Shown: one piece after another, positions 8,517 through 14,752 of the stretch
Numbering within the stretch: position 1 is the first letter of the stretch
Layout of the letters: each line of letters opens with the position of its first letter
Virus record (IMG/VR): IMGVR_UViG_3300042934_001332
Coordinates: 1 to 44,399 of that record
Origin: a virus
Strand: one strand, 5' to 3'
DNA: 44,399 nt
Made by a program: the position numbers and the translations under genes
The notes under the pieces: model-generated
The model's input: only the letters and a program-made list of their open reading frames with translations
Databases searched by the model: none
What the model was told of the DNA's origin: nothing

Positions 8517-8548
8517 AAGAAGCAAGGGACTTGCTTCTTTTGTTTTTT
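8517..8548. terminator. Terminator after the three-gene operon
   Basis: A 10-bp stem AAGAAGCAAG/CTTGCTTCTT with loop GGA, followed by TTGTTTTTT. It lies between the rightward operon and the leftward repressor transcript and may serve both. Confidence 0.85.
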
Positions 8549-8612
8549 AGTGGGTTAATTTGGGTTTTTGTTCCATCTCCAGTATATTTCCATTTTAATA
8601 ACTCTATATACT
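8549..8612 (-). pseudogene. Relic of a second repressor C-terminus
   Basis: Read on the minus strand this stretch gives 'YIELLKWKYTGDGT', which aligns with 'YIDLLKQKYNRDGS', the last residues of the repressor directly upstream. The DNA of the two stretches (about 8570-8612 and 8633-8677) is visibly alike but diverged. It looks like the tail of an older or donor repressor left behind after gene replacement, or a decayed tandem duplication. Confidence 0.6.
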
Positions 8613-8614
8613 TT

Positions 8615-8971
8615 CTACCTATTTTTATTTAAACTTCCATCTCTATTGTATTTCTGCTTTAATAAATCTATATATTCTTCAACTTTCTTTATATCTTCAT
8701 CTGAAAGGCCAGAAGCATCAAGGTTATGATATGCTTTGGTTGTTTCAAGTTGGTCTTTATTAGATGGGTTGCAAATATCACTTCTTCCTAGTAAATAGTC
8801 AATACTTACATTAAAGTACTCTGCTATCCTAGATAAAGTATCATTATCTGGTTCTCTTTTATTTGTTTCATATTGAGATATATTGTTTTTAGTTTTATTC
8901 AAAACTTTACCTAGATCTTCTTGAGTTATCTCTTTTTCTTGTCTAAGGTCTTTCAATCTCTTGCTAAACAT
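8615..8971 (-). CDS. CI-like prophage repressor (XRE HTH)
   Basis: The start is placed at 8971 ('MFSKRLKDLRQEKEITQ'), because TAGGTGG is correctly spaced there and the frame upstream to 9031 runs through operator DNA. The 118-aa product has an N-terminal Cro/CI helix-turn-helix ('ITQEDLGKVLNKTKNNISQYETNKREP') and 'FNVSIDYLLGRSD', typical of short Firmicutes phage repressors. The C-terminal ~45 aa are helical. There is no RecA-dependent autocleavage domain, so inactivation probably depends on the ImmA-like peptidase at 1597-2121. Several copies of a 17-bp operator lie between it and the divergent early genes, one in its own promoter. Confidence 0.88.
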   Translation of the reverse strand: MFSKRLKDLRQEKEITQEDLGKVLNKTKNNISQYETNKREPDNDTLSRIAEYFNVSIDYLLGRSDICNPSNKDQLETTKAYHNLDASGLSDEDIKKVEEYIDLLKQKYNRDGSLNKNR

Positions 8972-8990
8972 AAAATCACCACCTAAAATG

Positions 8991-9019
8991 ATTATAGTAA
9001 ACATTTTGTTAACATTAAA
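8991..9019 (-). promoter_or_regulatory. Leftward repressor promoter with operator O1 in its spacer
   Basis: On the minus strand TATAAT (8991-8996) lies exactly 17 bp from a weak -35 TTTAAT (9014-9019). The 17-bp spacer is operator O1 (8997-9013), on the minus strand GTTAACAAAATGTTTAC. This predicts autoregulation by the repressor. Confidence 0.65.
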
Positions 9020-9023
9020 TAAA

Positions 9024-9040
9024 GTTAACAAAAAGATTAC
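9024..9040 (+). promoter_or_regulatory. Operator O2
   Basis: GTTAACAAAAAGATTAC, a 17-bp partial palindrome of the same consensus as O1 and O3 (GTTAACAAAATGGTTAC), midway between the divergent promoters. Confidence 0.7.
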
Positions 9041-9058
9041 TATTCATAAAAAAACTCA

Positions 9059-9087
9059 TTGACAGTTAACAAAATGGTTACTATAAT
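9059..9087 (+). promoter_or_regulatory. Rightward early promoter with operator O3 filling the spacer
   Basis: Consensus TTGACA (9059-9064) and TATAAT (9082-9087) are separated by exactly 17 bp. Those 17 bp are operator O3, GTTAACAAAATGGTTAC (9065-9081). Repressor bound here must occlude RNA polymerase. This is the strongest-looking promoter I saw in the window. Confidence 0.85.
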
Positions 9088-9097
9088 AAAAGATAAT

Positions 9098-9114
9098 ATA
9101 ACCAATTTGTTAAC
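9098..9114 (+). promoter_or_regulatory. Operator O4
   Basis: ATAACCAATTTGTTAAC is the operator in reverse orientation with one changed outer base, downstream of the early promoter and just before the first early gene. Confidence 0.6.
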
Positions 9115-9132
9115 AGAAGGGGGGGGGATGAC

Positions 9133-9366
9133 ATGACCTTAAATATGTTAAGGGAAAAGAAAGGGCTAACGCTTGAACAGGTGGCTGAAGTATTAGGTAA
9201 AAGTAAACAATGCTATTGGAATTATGAGAAAGGTATTCGAAAGATTCCATTAGATATAGCCATTAAACTATCTAATATTTATGGGGTAAAGATAGAAGAT
9301 ATATTTTTTTGTGTATCTAGTAACCAAAATGTTAACAAATGTATTGGGGGGATAAGTAATGGATAG
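9133..9366 (+). CDS. Small XRE-family HTH regulator (Cro-like position)
   Basis: A 77-aa protein, first gene of the rightward early transcript, behind a run of G residues that serves as ribosome binding site. Its HTH reads 'LTLEQVAEVLGKSKQCYWNYEKGIRKIP', followed by 'IYGVKIEDIFF'. Position and size suggest a Cro-like antagonist of the lysogenic repressor. An operator copy (O5) lies inside its 3' end, and it overlaps the next gene by 8 bp. Confidence 0.8.
   Translation: MTLNMLREKKGLTLEQVAEVLGKSKQCYWNYEKGIRKIPLDIAIKLSNIYGVKIEDIFFCVSSNQNVNKCIGGISNG
9320..9336 (+). promoter_or_regulatory. Intragenic operator O5
   Basis: GTAACCAAAATGTTAAC matches the operator consensus in reverse orientation, about 240 bp into the early transcript and within the coding end of the first HTH gene. 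It may act as a roadblock or for looping. Confidence 0.6.
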
Positions 9367-9565
9367 CGTGCTTATTAAAAATAATATTCAAAAGTATAGA
9401 GAGGATAATGGTATTAATCAGCAACAAATGGCTAGTGAACTTGAAATCGACAGAACTTATTTATCAAAGCTTGAAAACCAGAAATTCTCCCCAGGTACCG
9501 GTTTAATGGCTAAGATATGTAAGTACTTCAATAAACAACTTGGGGAAGTTTTCTATATTGAGTAG
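9359..9565 (+). CDS. Second small XRE-family HTH protein
   Basis: A 68-aa protein that is almost only an HTH: 'NGINQQQMASELEIDRTYLSKLENQKFSPG', then 'ICKYFNKQLGEVFYIE'. The start is within the 3' end of the preceding HTH gene, behind GGGGGGA, so the two are translationally coupled. It is probably an early regulator; its target is unknown. Confidence 0.8.
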   Translation: MDSVLIKNNIQKYREDNGINQQQMASELEIDRTYLSKLENQKFSPGTGLMAKICKYFNKQLGEVFYIE

Positions 9566-9582
9566 AAGGGAAGGTGATGTAA

Positions 9583-9840
9583 GTGGACAAATCTACGCTG
9601 ACGGCTGAAAAGCTAATGGACAAGTATGGCTTTGCAATGACAGCAGAGCAGTTGACTGAAGTATTAGGCCTTGCAAAGGATACAGTGTTGCGTATGCTAC
9701 AAAGGCAAGATATTAAGGCTCGTAAAGCAGGGGCTAAGTGGATTATTGCAACTGAGAGGGTTGCAGAATACTTAACGTCTGGCGAGCCAAAAGAAGAGGC
9801 TATTCATACTAGAGTCAAAGGTAAGAAGCTAATTGTATAA
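9583..9840 (+). CDS. HTH excisionase-type DNA-binding protein
   Basis: An 85-aa protein with GTG start behind AAGGTGATG. 'LTAEQLTEVLGLAKDTVLRMLQRQDIKARKAGAKWIIATERVAEYL' is the MerR-like winged HTH of the excisionase-family domain. It could be the excisionase partner of the integrase or an early-gene regulator. Distance from attL is large for a Xis, but many Gram-positive phages place it in the early operon. Confidence 0.7.
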   Translation: MDKSTLTAEKLMDKYGFAMTAEQLTEVLGLAKDTVLRMLQRQDIKARKAGAKWIIATERVAEYLTSGEPKEEAIHTRVKGKKLIV

Positions 9841-9896
9841 ATAGGTTTATTGATTTATTAAATGAATATGTGATTCATCAAAAGTGAGGTGAAATT

Positions 9897-10730
9897 TTGA
9901 AGAGGATAGCAAGGGTATTTCCAAGGATTACAAAAGCAACTCCACAAGATCAATTAACATTCTTTACAGAAGAACCGCCAATGATGATATTACCTGACAT
10001 GGATGAAATACATGTGTCTGTAACATTTACCTATGATAAAGAAAAAGCAGAAGATATTGCAGAGAACTGGAGGCAGGTTGGAGTACCTGTTAAGGTAAGC
10101 GGCCCTGCTTATGGGGACAGAACAATAGACTTTGAACCTGGGATGTACCTAAGAAAGGGTTATGTTATCACAAGCACAGGCTGTCATAACAAATGCTGGC
10201 ATTGCAGTGTATGGAGAAGAGTCGACAAACTCTATGAATTGCCCATAAAAGATGGTTGGATAGTGCAAGATGATAATTTCTTATTATGTTCTAAAGCTCA
10301 TATAATTGCAGTTGCAGAAATGTTGAAAAGGCAAAAGCATAGACCGATATTCTCAGGTGGGTTAGAAGCTGCAATATTAGAACCTTGGCATGTTGAGTTA
10401 ATGCAAGAGTTGAAACCGAGCGAAATGTTCTTCGCTTATGATACTCCAGATGATTATGAGCCTTTAATAGTAGCAGGAAAAATGCTTGATGAAGCTGGGT
10501 TCACGTTAAAGTCAAGAAAAAAGCTTTGTTATTGTCTGATCGGATATCCTAAAGACACTTTTGAAAAGGCAGAGAAAAGATTAATAGATATATTGAAAGC
10601 AGGATTTATACCATTTGCAATGCTCTATAAAAATGAAAAAGGCGAAGAAGATGAAACCTGGAGAAGGTTTCAAAGGTTATGGAGCAGACCTGCAATTATA
10701 GTATCGAGGAACAAAGAATTCTTTAAATGA
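9897..10730 (+). CDS. Phage-encoded radical SAM-like protein
   Basis: A 277-aa protein with TTG start behind AGTGAGGTGAA. Cys96, Cys100 and Cys103 ('TSTGCHNKCWHCSVWRR') form the CxxxCxxC box that binds the 4Fe-4S cluster of radical SAM enzymes. Before it, residues 37-75 ('VSVTFTYDKEKAEDIAENWRQVGVPVKVSGPA') resemble the N-terminal alpha/beta part of B12-dependent members. After it, 'IFSGGLEAAIL', 'EMFFAYDTP' and 'CYCLIGYP' fit successive strands of a partial TIM barrel. It is not viperin (no CNYKCxxC). The substrate is unknown; nucleic-acid or nucleotide modification is a guess from its place among early genes. Confidence 0.7.
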   Translation: MKRIARVFPRITKATPQDQLTFFTEEPPMMILPDMDEIHVSVTFTYDKEKAEDIAENWRQVGVPVKVSGPAYGDRTIDFEPGMYLRKGYVITSTGCHNKCWHCSVWRRVDKLYELPIKDGWIVQDDNFLLCSKAHIIAVAEMLKRQKHRPIFSGGLEAAILEPWHVELMQELKPSEMFFAYDTPDDYEPLIVAGKMLDEAGFTLKSRKKLCYCLIGYPKDTFEKAEKRLIDILKAGFIPFAMLYKNEKGEEDETWRRFQRLWSRPAIIVSRNKEFFK

Positions 10731-10939
10731 TAATGAACAACACAAGGTCTTAAGGCAGGAAGGCGGTTTTATATACCGCCATATAAAGAAATATTTGAGG
10801 GTATAGTAGCTTAGTTTGGGTGGGAAGCCAAACAAGATTTGATTTATCTAAATTATAACAACTTAAGTTGTTATAAATAAACTCTTCAAATATAACAATT
10901 TAATATAAATTATCCACAAATTATATAAAGGGGATGTGT
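10731..10939. other. Structured 209-bp intergenic region
   Basis: No gene is seen. It holds a 6-bp hairpin GGCGGT/ACCGCC (10762-10780), a second hairpin GTTTGG/CCAAAC (10814-10833), and a perfect 24-bp palindrome (listed separately). It could hold a small RNA or the promoter of the next operon; no clear -35/-10 pair was found. Confidence 0.4.
10853..10876. promoter_or_regulatory. Perfect 24-bp palindrome, likely operator
   Basis: The half-site TTATAACAACTT is followed directly by its reverse complement. A related TATAACAATTTAATATA lies at about 10890. The palindrome is 64 bp upstream of an XRE-family gene and is a plausible binding site for that protein. Confidence 0.55.
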
Positions 10940-11458
10940 ATGATGTGTATGGCAGATCGTATTAGAGAGGTAAGAATAAATAATAATTTATCTCAGGCAG
11001 AATTAGCAAAAAGACTTCATATTTCGCAACCAATGATAAGCGATATTGAGTCAGGTAAGAAGTCGGTACCAGCTGATATTATTTCTAAAATACCTATTGT
11101 ACTGGATGATGCAAAGACTAAGGCAGAGCTTGCTTACGAGAGTGGTAATGAGTTTTTTAATGTACCACTGCTAAAGAATGTAGATGACAACCCAAAGAAT
11201 ATACTTGAAGTATTGATTGAAGAAATGTCAGAGGCCATAGGCAGCATCCAGGAATTAAAAAGGCTTATAAAAAATGCAAAACCTGGCCAGGAGTTAGATG
11301 ATGAACTGAAGGAGGCTGTATATCAAAGAGAAGAGCAAATAGCTGATCTATTTGCAGCTCTAAAGATGCATTTTGTATCTATGGAGTGCTATGGCATAAA
11401 GCTCAAAGACATTGAAAAAAGAATAAATTTAAAACTGAAGAAGAAGGGGTATGTGTAA
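10940..11458 (+). CDS. XRE-family HTH protein with helical C-terminal domain
   Basis: About 172 aa. The start is one of several close ATGs; 10940 or 10943 fits the AAAGGGG site better than 10934. The N-terminal HTH is 'LSQAELAKRLHISQPMISDIESGKKSVP'. The C-terminal ~100 aa are helical and charged ('EVLIEEMSEAIGSIQELKRLIKNAK'), possibly a dimerisation or partner-binding part. It lies downstream of the 24-bp palindrome and overlaps the next gene (TAATG). It is an early regulator of unknown target. Confidence 0.75.
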   Translation: MMCMADRIREVRINNNLSQAELAKRLHISQPMISDIESGKKSVPADIISKIPIVLDDAKTKAELAYESGNEFFNVPLLKNVDDNPKNILEVLIEEMSEAIGSIQELKRLIKNAKPGQELDDELKEAVYQREEQIADLFAALKMHFVSMECYGIKLKDIEKRINLKLKKKGYV

Positions 11459-11706
11459 TGTCAATCAGAGATTCAGTTAAGATTATTGTGGAAAAGGCTA
11501 CAGGAGAAAAACTTACTGATGAGATTTTTAGAGAAGCTGCTAAGGGTGCTGATGAAGATATAAGATTTAATAAAATCAGTTTCGCTAAGAGGACAAGCTT
11601 TAGATATGCAGCTTTTGTTACAGCGCAGATGGCATTGATGCTTATAGAGATAAATAAAAAAAGCGCCATTACTAGCGCCCAAGAAAAAAATATATCGTTA
11701 AATTAA
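11458..11706 (+). CDS. Small hypothetical protein
   Basis: An 82-aa protein coupled to the HTH gene by a one-base stop/start overlap. It contains a mildly hydrophobic helix near 'FRYAAFVTAQMALMLIEI'. No family recognised. Coupling suggests a partner of the upstream regulator. Confidence 0.6.
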   Translation: MSIRDSVKIIVEKATGEKLTDEIFREAAKGADEDIRFNKISFAKRTSFRYAAFVTAQMALMLIEINKKSAITSAQEKNISLN

Positions 11707-11796
11707 TTATATCATTACATATAAGTTAAATCAACAGGGTGGAGGAGTCTCCTCCTTGAACTACAGTCCCAAACAAAAGTGATGGGAGAGATACAA

Positions 11797-12714
11797 ATGA
11801 ATTACATATTACAGTTAAATGCCTTTTTTGATTGGTTGCAGGCAAACAGTTTGTCTCCAAATGCACAATTGCTTTATTATACTTTATTGCAAATAAACAA
11901 TAAATGCGGATGGATAGACTGGTTCCAGCGGACCAACATGTCCCTATGTGGGATTATGGGCATATCAGAAAATACAATAAAAGCAGCTAGAAATGAGCTT
12001 AAGACTAAAGGACTAATGGATTTTAAGTCAGGTAAAAAGAAAAATGATCCTACAAAATATCACATTATAGAACTCCAAAAATTGAAAAGGGTATCAAATT
12101 TTGATACCAAAGTTGATACCGAAGCTGATACCCAATCTGATACCATTCCTGATACCCAAGCTGATGACATATATAAACTAAAACTAAAACAATTAGTAGA
12201 TGTAGTAGAAAGCGCGGGAGTAGATTATGATCCAGGACTAAAAGAGATAGTTAGGGCATTTAGCAATAATGTACATCCAATAACAACTTTGGAATATCAA
12301 AAGATGCAGGACTGGTTAACTGTGATGGAGTCGGATGCGATTATATTCGCTATCGAGGAAGCTGTGCTGCAGAACAAGCGAACTATGAGCTACATTGAGG
12401 GTATTTTGAGAACCTATGAAAATTCAGGGGTTAAGACCAGAGCTGCAGCTGAATCTCTTAAGAGAGACTGGATGGATAAGAGGGATCAGGGTAACAAATC
12501 AAGTGTTTCCGGAGGTAGCAATAAAAACACCGCTGGGAGCAATGTGAGAACATTTAGCAACTTCAAGAATAGAACCTATGACGGAAAAGTTCTTGAGGAA
12601 ACCTTGTTAAATAAAAGCAAAAGTGAAAATACAGTAAGCGATGAGGAGTTTGAGAAGCTGATGGCAGAGCGCAGAGAAAAGAGGAGTGTTGAGGATGGCC
12701 AAGCCCAAAGCTGA
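11797..12714 (+). CDS. DnaD-like replication initiator / replisome organiser
   Basis: A 305-aa protein. ATG 11797 is chosen because GGGAGAG is 6 bp upstream; GTG/ATG at 11779/11782 lie on or before that site. The N-terminal ~95 aa ('NSLSPNAQLLYYTLLQINNKCGWIDWFQ...GISENTIKAARNELKTKGLMDFK') form a winged helix as in phage replisome organisers. Residues ~130-230 ('MQDWLTVMESDAIIFAIEEAVLQNKRTMSYIEGILRTYENSGV') match the DnaD C-terminal domain. Between them is a low-complexity linker of Asp-Thr pairs encoded by iterons. It should bind the phage origin and recruit host loader and helicase. Confidence 0.85.
   Translation: MNYILQLNAFFDWLQANSLSPNAQLLYYTLLQINNKCGWIDWFQRTNMSLCGIMGISENTIKAARNELKTKGLMDFKSGKKKNDPTKYHIIELQKLKRVSNFDTKVDTEADTQSDTIPDTQADDIYKLKLKQLVDVVESAGVDYDPGLKEIVRAFSNNVHPITTLEYQKMQDWLTVMESDAIIFAIEEAVLQNKRTMSYIEGILRTYENSGVKTRAAAESLKRDWMDKRDQGNKSSVSGGSNKNTAGSNVRTFSNFKNRTYDGKVLEETLLNKSKSENTVSDEEFEKLMAERREKRSVEDGQAQS
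12090..12168 (+). repeat. 12-bp iterons inside the initiator gene: candidate phage replication origin
   Basis: GATACC recurs with an exact 12-bp period at 12103, 12115, 12127, 12139 and 12151, with a degenerate sixth copy at 12163 (GATGAC). The first copy is the right arm of a perfect inverted repeat GGTATCAAA-T-TTTGATACC (12090-12108). The flanking codons vary. An origin within the initiator gene is a known arrangement (lambda O, several Gram-positive phages). Confidence 0.7.
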
Positions 12715-12910
12715 AGTATCTTTTTATAAATTAACCACGGAGTGTAGGATTTGTATGCGGCTATATTGCAATAGAGGAAATTGCAGTGGGCGCAGCGGGT
12801 TAGTCAATATATGCCTTGGATTTAAGGAAGATAAAATTGCCGAGCTGAGATTGAATAAAAAGACTGATGAAAATAACATTGGAGTAAGTTTTGAGACTGA
12901 ATCTATTTAA
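12695..12910 (+). CDS. Small cysteine-rich protein
   Basis: About 71 aa. ATG 12695 is 8 bp after GAGGAG and overlaps the end of the initiator gene. The cysteines in 'CRICMRLYCNRGNCSG' suggest a small metal-binding fold. No family recognised. It belongs to the early operon. Confidence 0.6.
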   Translation: MAKPKAEVSFYKLTTECRICMRLYCNRGNCSGRSGLVNICLGFKEDKIAELRLNKKTDENNIGVSFETESI

Positions 12911-12922
12911 GGAGGAATATGC

Positions 12923-13096
12923 ATGAGGCTAATTGATAAAGCAATGAACATCACAGATGGTGATGAGAAGTCAATTATGGAGAGTTGCTGTCCTATAACA
13001 ATGTTTGGACCAGAAGCAGTGGACAGGCATTTTGATATAAATAATTGTGAAAATGCTGAGTGTGAGGACTGTTGGGAACAACATTGGAGGGAGTGA
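12923..13096 (+). CDS. 57-aa acidic cysteine-containing protein
   Basis: ATG 12923 is preceded by GGAGGAATATGC and the frame is closed by TGA at 13094. The protein begins MRLIDKAMNITDGDEK and ends with a cluster of cysteines and acidic residues (CENAECEDCWEQHW). Function unknown; small phage proteins of this kind are common in early operons. Confidence 0.6.
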   Translation: MRLIDKAMNITDGDEKSIMESCCPITMFGPEAVDRHFDINNCENAECEDCWEQHWRE

Positions 13097-13108
13097 GGAG
13101 GGTATAAT

Positions 13109-13279
13109 TTGCGACAAGATAAAAGTATGATAAAAAAACAAATAGTATCTAAGGTAAGTGAATTAGTCGATTGTGTTGAAAAGTTGGAGAAGCTGGACTA
13201 CTTTGAAATAACAGTAAAGCATGTAAATGGGGAACTAATTTCTAAAACAGAGTTTAGTGAAAAAGATAAGCTGAAATAG
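13109..13279 (+). CDS. 56-aa hypothetical protein, TTG start
   Basis: TTG 13109 lies 5 bp after GAGGAGGG. The product starts MRQDKSMIKKQIVSKV, has a helical middle (ELVDCVEKLEKLDYFEI) and a charged end. It is tightly spaced to the gene before it and followed by a terminator, so it is the last gene of this early transcript. Function unknown. Confidence 0.55.
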   Translation: MRQDKSMIKKQIVSKVSELVDCVEKLEKLDYFEITVKHVNGELISKTEFSEKDKLK

Positions 13280-13297
13280 AGCTGACCGAAGAGCGGA

Positions 13298-13331
13298 GGC
13301 ACTATCCTTAAGGGATGGTGTCTGTTTTTTT
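13298..13331 (+). terminator. Early-operon terminator
   Basis: A 10-bp stem GGCACTATCC/GGATGGTGTC (with wobble pairs) and loop TTAAG, followed by TGTTTTTTT. It separates the early genes from the late regulator gene at 13350. Confidence 0.85.
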
Positions 13332-13349
13332 GAGGAGGGAGATGGGAAG

Positions 13350-13775
13350 ATGAATTGTATTAGTAGCTATAAGAATATATGTACAGAATTGGAGATTCAC
13401 GAAAATATACTAGAGACTACAATAGAGAATATTGAATACTATAGAAAGTTGATACACTCAAATGCACCAAAGGATATAACATCATTTTCTTATGATGGTT
13501 TACCAAGTGGGAACGGTAATCATATGTCACTGGATCGGATATTGGATAGTTTACATAGATTTGAGTCAATGAAATATCTAGAAGAATGTATCATAGAGAA
13601 TCTTACAAAGACTAAGAAGTTGACCGAAGAACATCTCAAAAAGCTTGAGGGTGTGGATTATAAAGTTTGTTATTTGAGAGATATTGAAGGGAAGTCTCTG
13701 CAAGAAATAGCAGATGAATTAAAGTATTCTCTTAGTTATGTGGAAAAGGTAAGCAGCAGGAATAAAGTTGAATGA
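13350..13775 (+). CDS. ArpU/RinA-like late transcription regulator
   Basis: A 141-aa protein. The last ~45 residues ('DYKVCYLRDIEGKSLQEIADELKYSLSYVEKVSSR') form a sigma-70 region-4-like HTH, and the N-terminal part is helical. Size and position at the end of the early region, before the packaging genes, fit the ArpU/RinA class that activates late promoters in Gram-positive phages and satellites. The start has a GAGGAGGGAG site. A possible promoter lies just downstream (13801). Confidence 0.75.
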   Translation: MNCISSYKNICTELEIHENILETTIENIEYYRKLIHSNAPKDITSFSYDGLPSGNGNHMSLDRILDSLHRFESMKYLEECIIENLTKTKKLTEEHLKKLEGVDYKVCYLRDIEGKSLQEIADELKYSLSYVEKVSSRNKVE

Positions 13776-13800
13776 GTGCAGTTTTTGTGAAGTTACAATA

Positions 13801-13829
13801 TTGACAATTTATAATATTCTATAGATAGA
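13801..13829 (+). promoter_or_regulatory. Possible late promoter
   Basis: TTGACA at 13801-13806 is followed by AT-rich DNA, but no good -10 lies at 17 bp (GATAGA at 13824, TATAGA at 13820). A full -35 with poor -10 right after a late-activator gene is what an activator-dependent promoter might look like. Confidence 0.35.
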
Positions 13830-13859
13830 AAAGTGCGAGGAAGCAAATAGATATTCTGT

Positions 13860-13891
13860 AGCTCGGGTATAGTATACCGGGCTTTATTATT
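13860..13891 (+). terminator. Weak terminator-like hairpin before the 49-aa gene
   Basis: AGCTC-g-GGTAT / ATACC-GGGCT with loop AGT and one bulged G, followed by TTATTATTT. It could be an attenuator of the late transcript. Confidence 0.4.
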
Positions 13892-13904
13892 TGGAGGAAA
13901 TGCT

Positions 13905-14054
13905 ATGAGTAAAAAGCATATAAAGGTAAATAGCAAACCAAAAGAAAACAAAAATTTACCTCAACAAACTAAACATAAGTGCGATGGCTGTTGGTGTGGT
14001 ACATGGCATGGGTATAAGTATTTTTGTATGATGCCTAACTGTATTAAGATATAG
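13905..14054 (+). CDS. 49-aa basic, cysteine-containing protein
   Basis: ATG 13905 is 7 bp after GGAGG and the frame ends with TAG at 14052. The product starts MSKKHIKVNSKPKENKN and has CDGCWCGTWHG in its second half, a possible small zinc site. Function unknown. It is the first gene after the possible late promoter. Confidence 0.55.
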   Translation: MSKKHIKVNSKPKENKNLPQQTKHKCDGCWCGTWHGYKYFCMMPNCIKI

Positions 14055-14066
14055 AGGTGAGTTGAT

Positions 14067-14615
14067 ATGAACTTTGTGGAGCCTATTAGAGATAAAGACT
14101 TAGTCAGATCGATAGCTGCATATCTTAGATCGCAAAATGAGAGAGACTATATAATGTTTATGACTGGTATTTATGCCGGACTCAGAATATCAGACATATT
14201 GAAGCTCAGAGTCTCCGATGTTAAGAATAGAGACAATATAAATATTAGAGAAAAGAAAACTAAAAAACAGAAGATATTCAGGATTAATCCAATACTTAAA
14301 AAAGAGCTTAAGGAATATTGTGCTGATAAAGATCCAGATGAAATGTTAATACCACACGATGACAACCCATACAAACCAATAACAAGGCAATGGGCATACA
14401 GAATATTAAGAGATGCCGCGGATATCTTTAAGCTTCATAATATAGGTACTCACACGTTAAGAAAGACGTTTGGGTATCATTTTTATTTACAGACAAAAGA
14501 TATTGCAACTTTGCAGAAGATTTTCAATCATTCAACTCCAATGCACACTCTAAGATATATAGGAATTGAGCAGGATTCTATAGACAAATTGGTTGAAAAC
14601 TTCAAAATTTTTTAG
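14067..14615 (+). CDS. Second, short tyrosine recombinase
   Basis: A 182-aa protein, essentially a lone catalytic domain. It has Arg in 'AGLRISDILKL', 'HTLRKTFGYHFY' (His-x-x-Arg), the position of the third His as 'FNHST' and Tyr in 'TLRYIGI'. It lacks the arm-binding and most of the core-binding domain of the integrase at 429-1553. Short Xer-like recombinases just upstream of the HNH and terminase genes occur in many Firmicutes phages; their role (resolution of multimers or packaging-linked processing) is not settled. Confidence 0.8.
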   Translation: MNFVEPIRDKDLVRSIAAYLRSQNERDYIMFMTGIYAGLRISDILKLRVSDVKNRDNINIREKKTKKQKIFRINPILKKELKEYCADKDPDEMLIPHDDNPYKPITRQWAYRILRDAADIFKLHNIGTHTLRKTFGYHFYLQTKDIATLQKIFNHSTPMHTLRYIGIEQDSIDKLVENFKIF

Positions 14616-14752
14616 GCCTCAAATACATAATGAGCATATGTAAACTGTGATTTTAGAAACATGCTTATAACAAAGTAAACAGAAAGGCTATATAAAATAA
14701 TCCACAGTATACACAATGTAAATTAAGTAAACAAAAATAGACTAGAAAAAGA

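Noticed and set aside
8974-9031. N-terminal extension of the repressor to 9031
   Set aside because: It would place operator O1 and the promoter inside the gene; 'MFSKRLKDLR' at 8971 has a good ribosome binding site and is the normal family start.
12090-12168. CRISPR array
   Set aside because: The 12-bp periodic repeats are too short and have no spacers of CRISPR size; they are in coding DNA of a replication initiator. No cas gene is present in the window.
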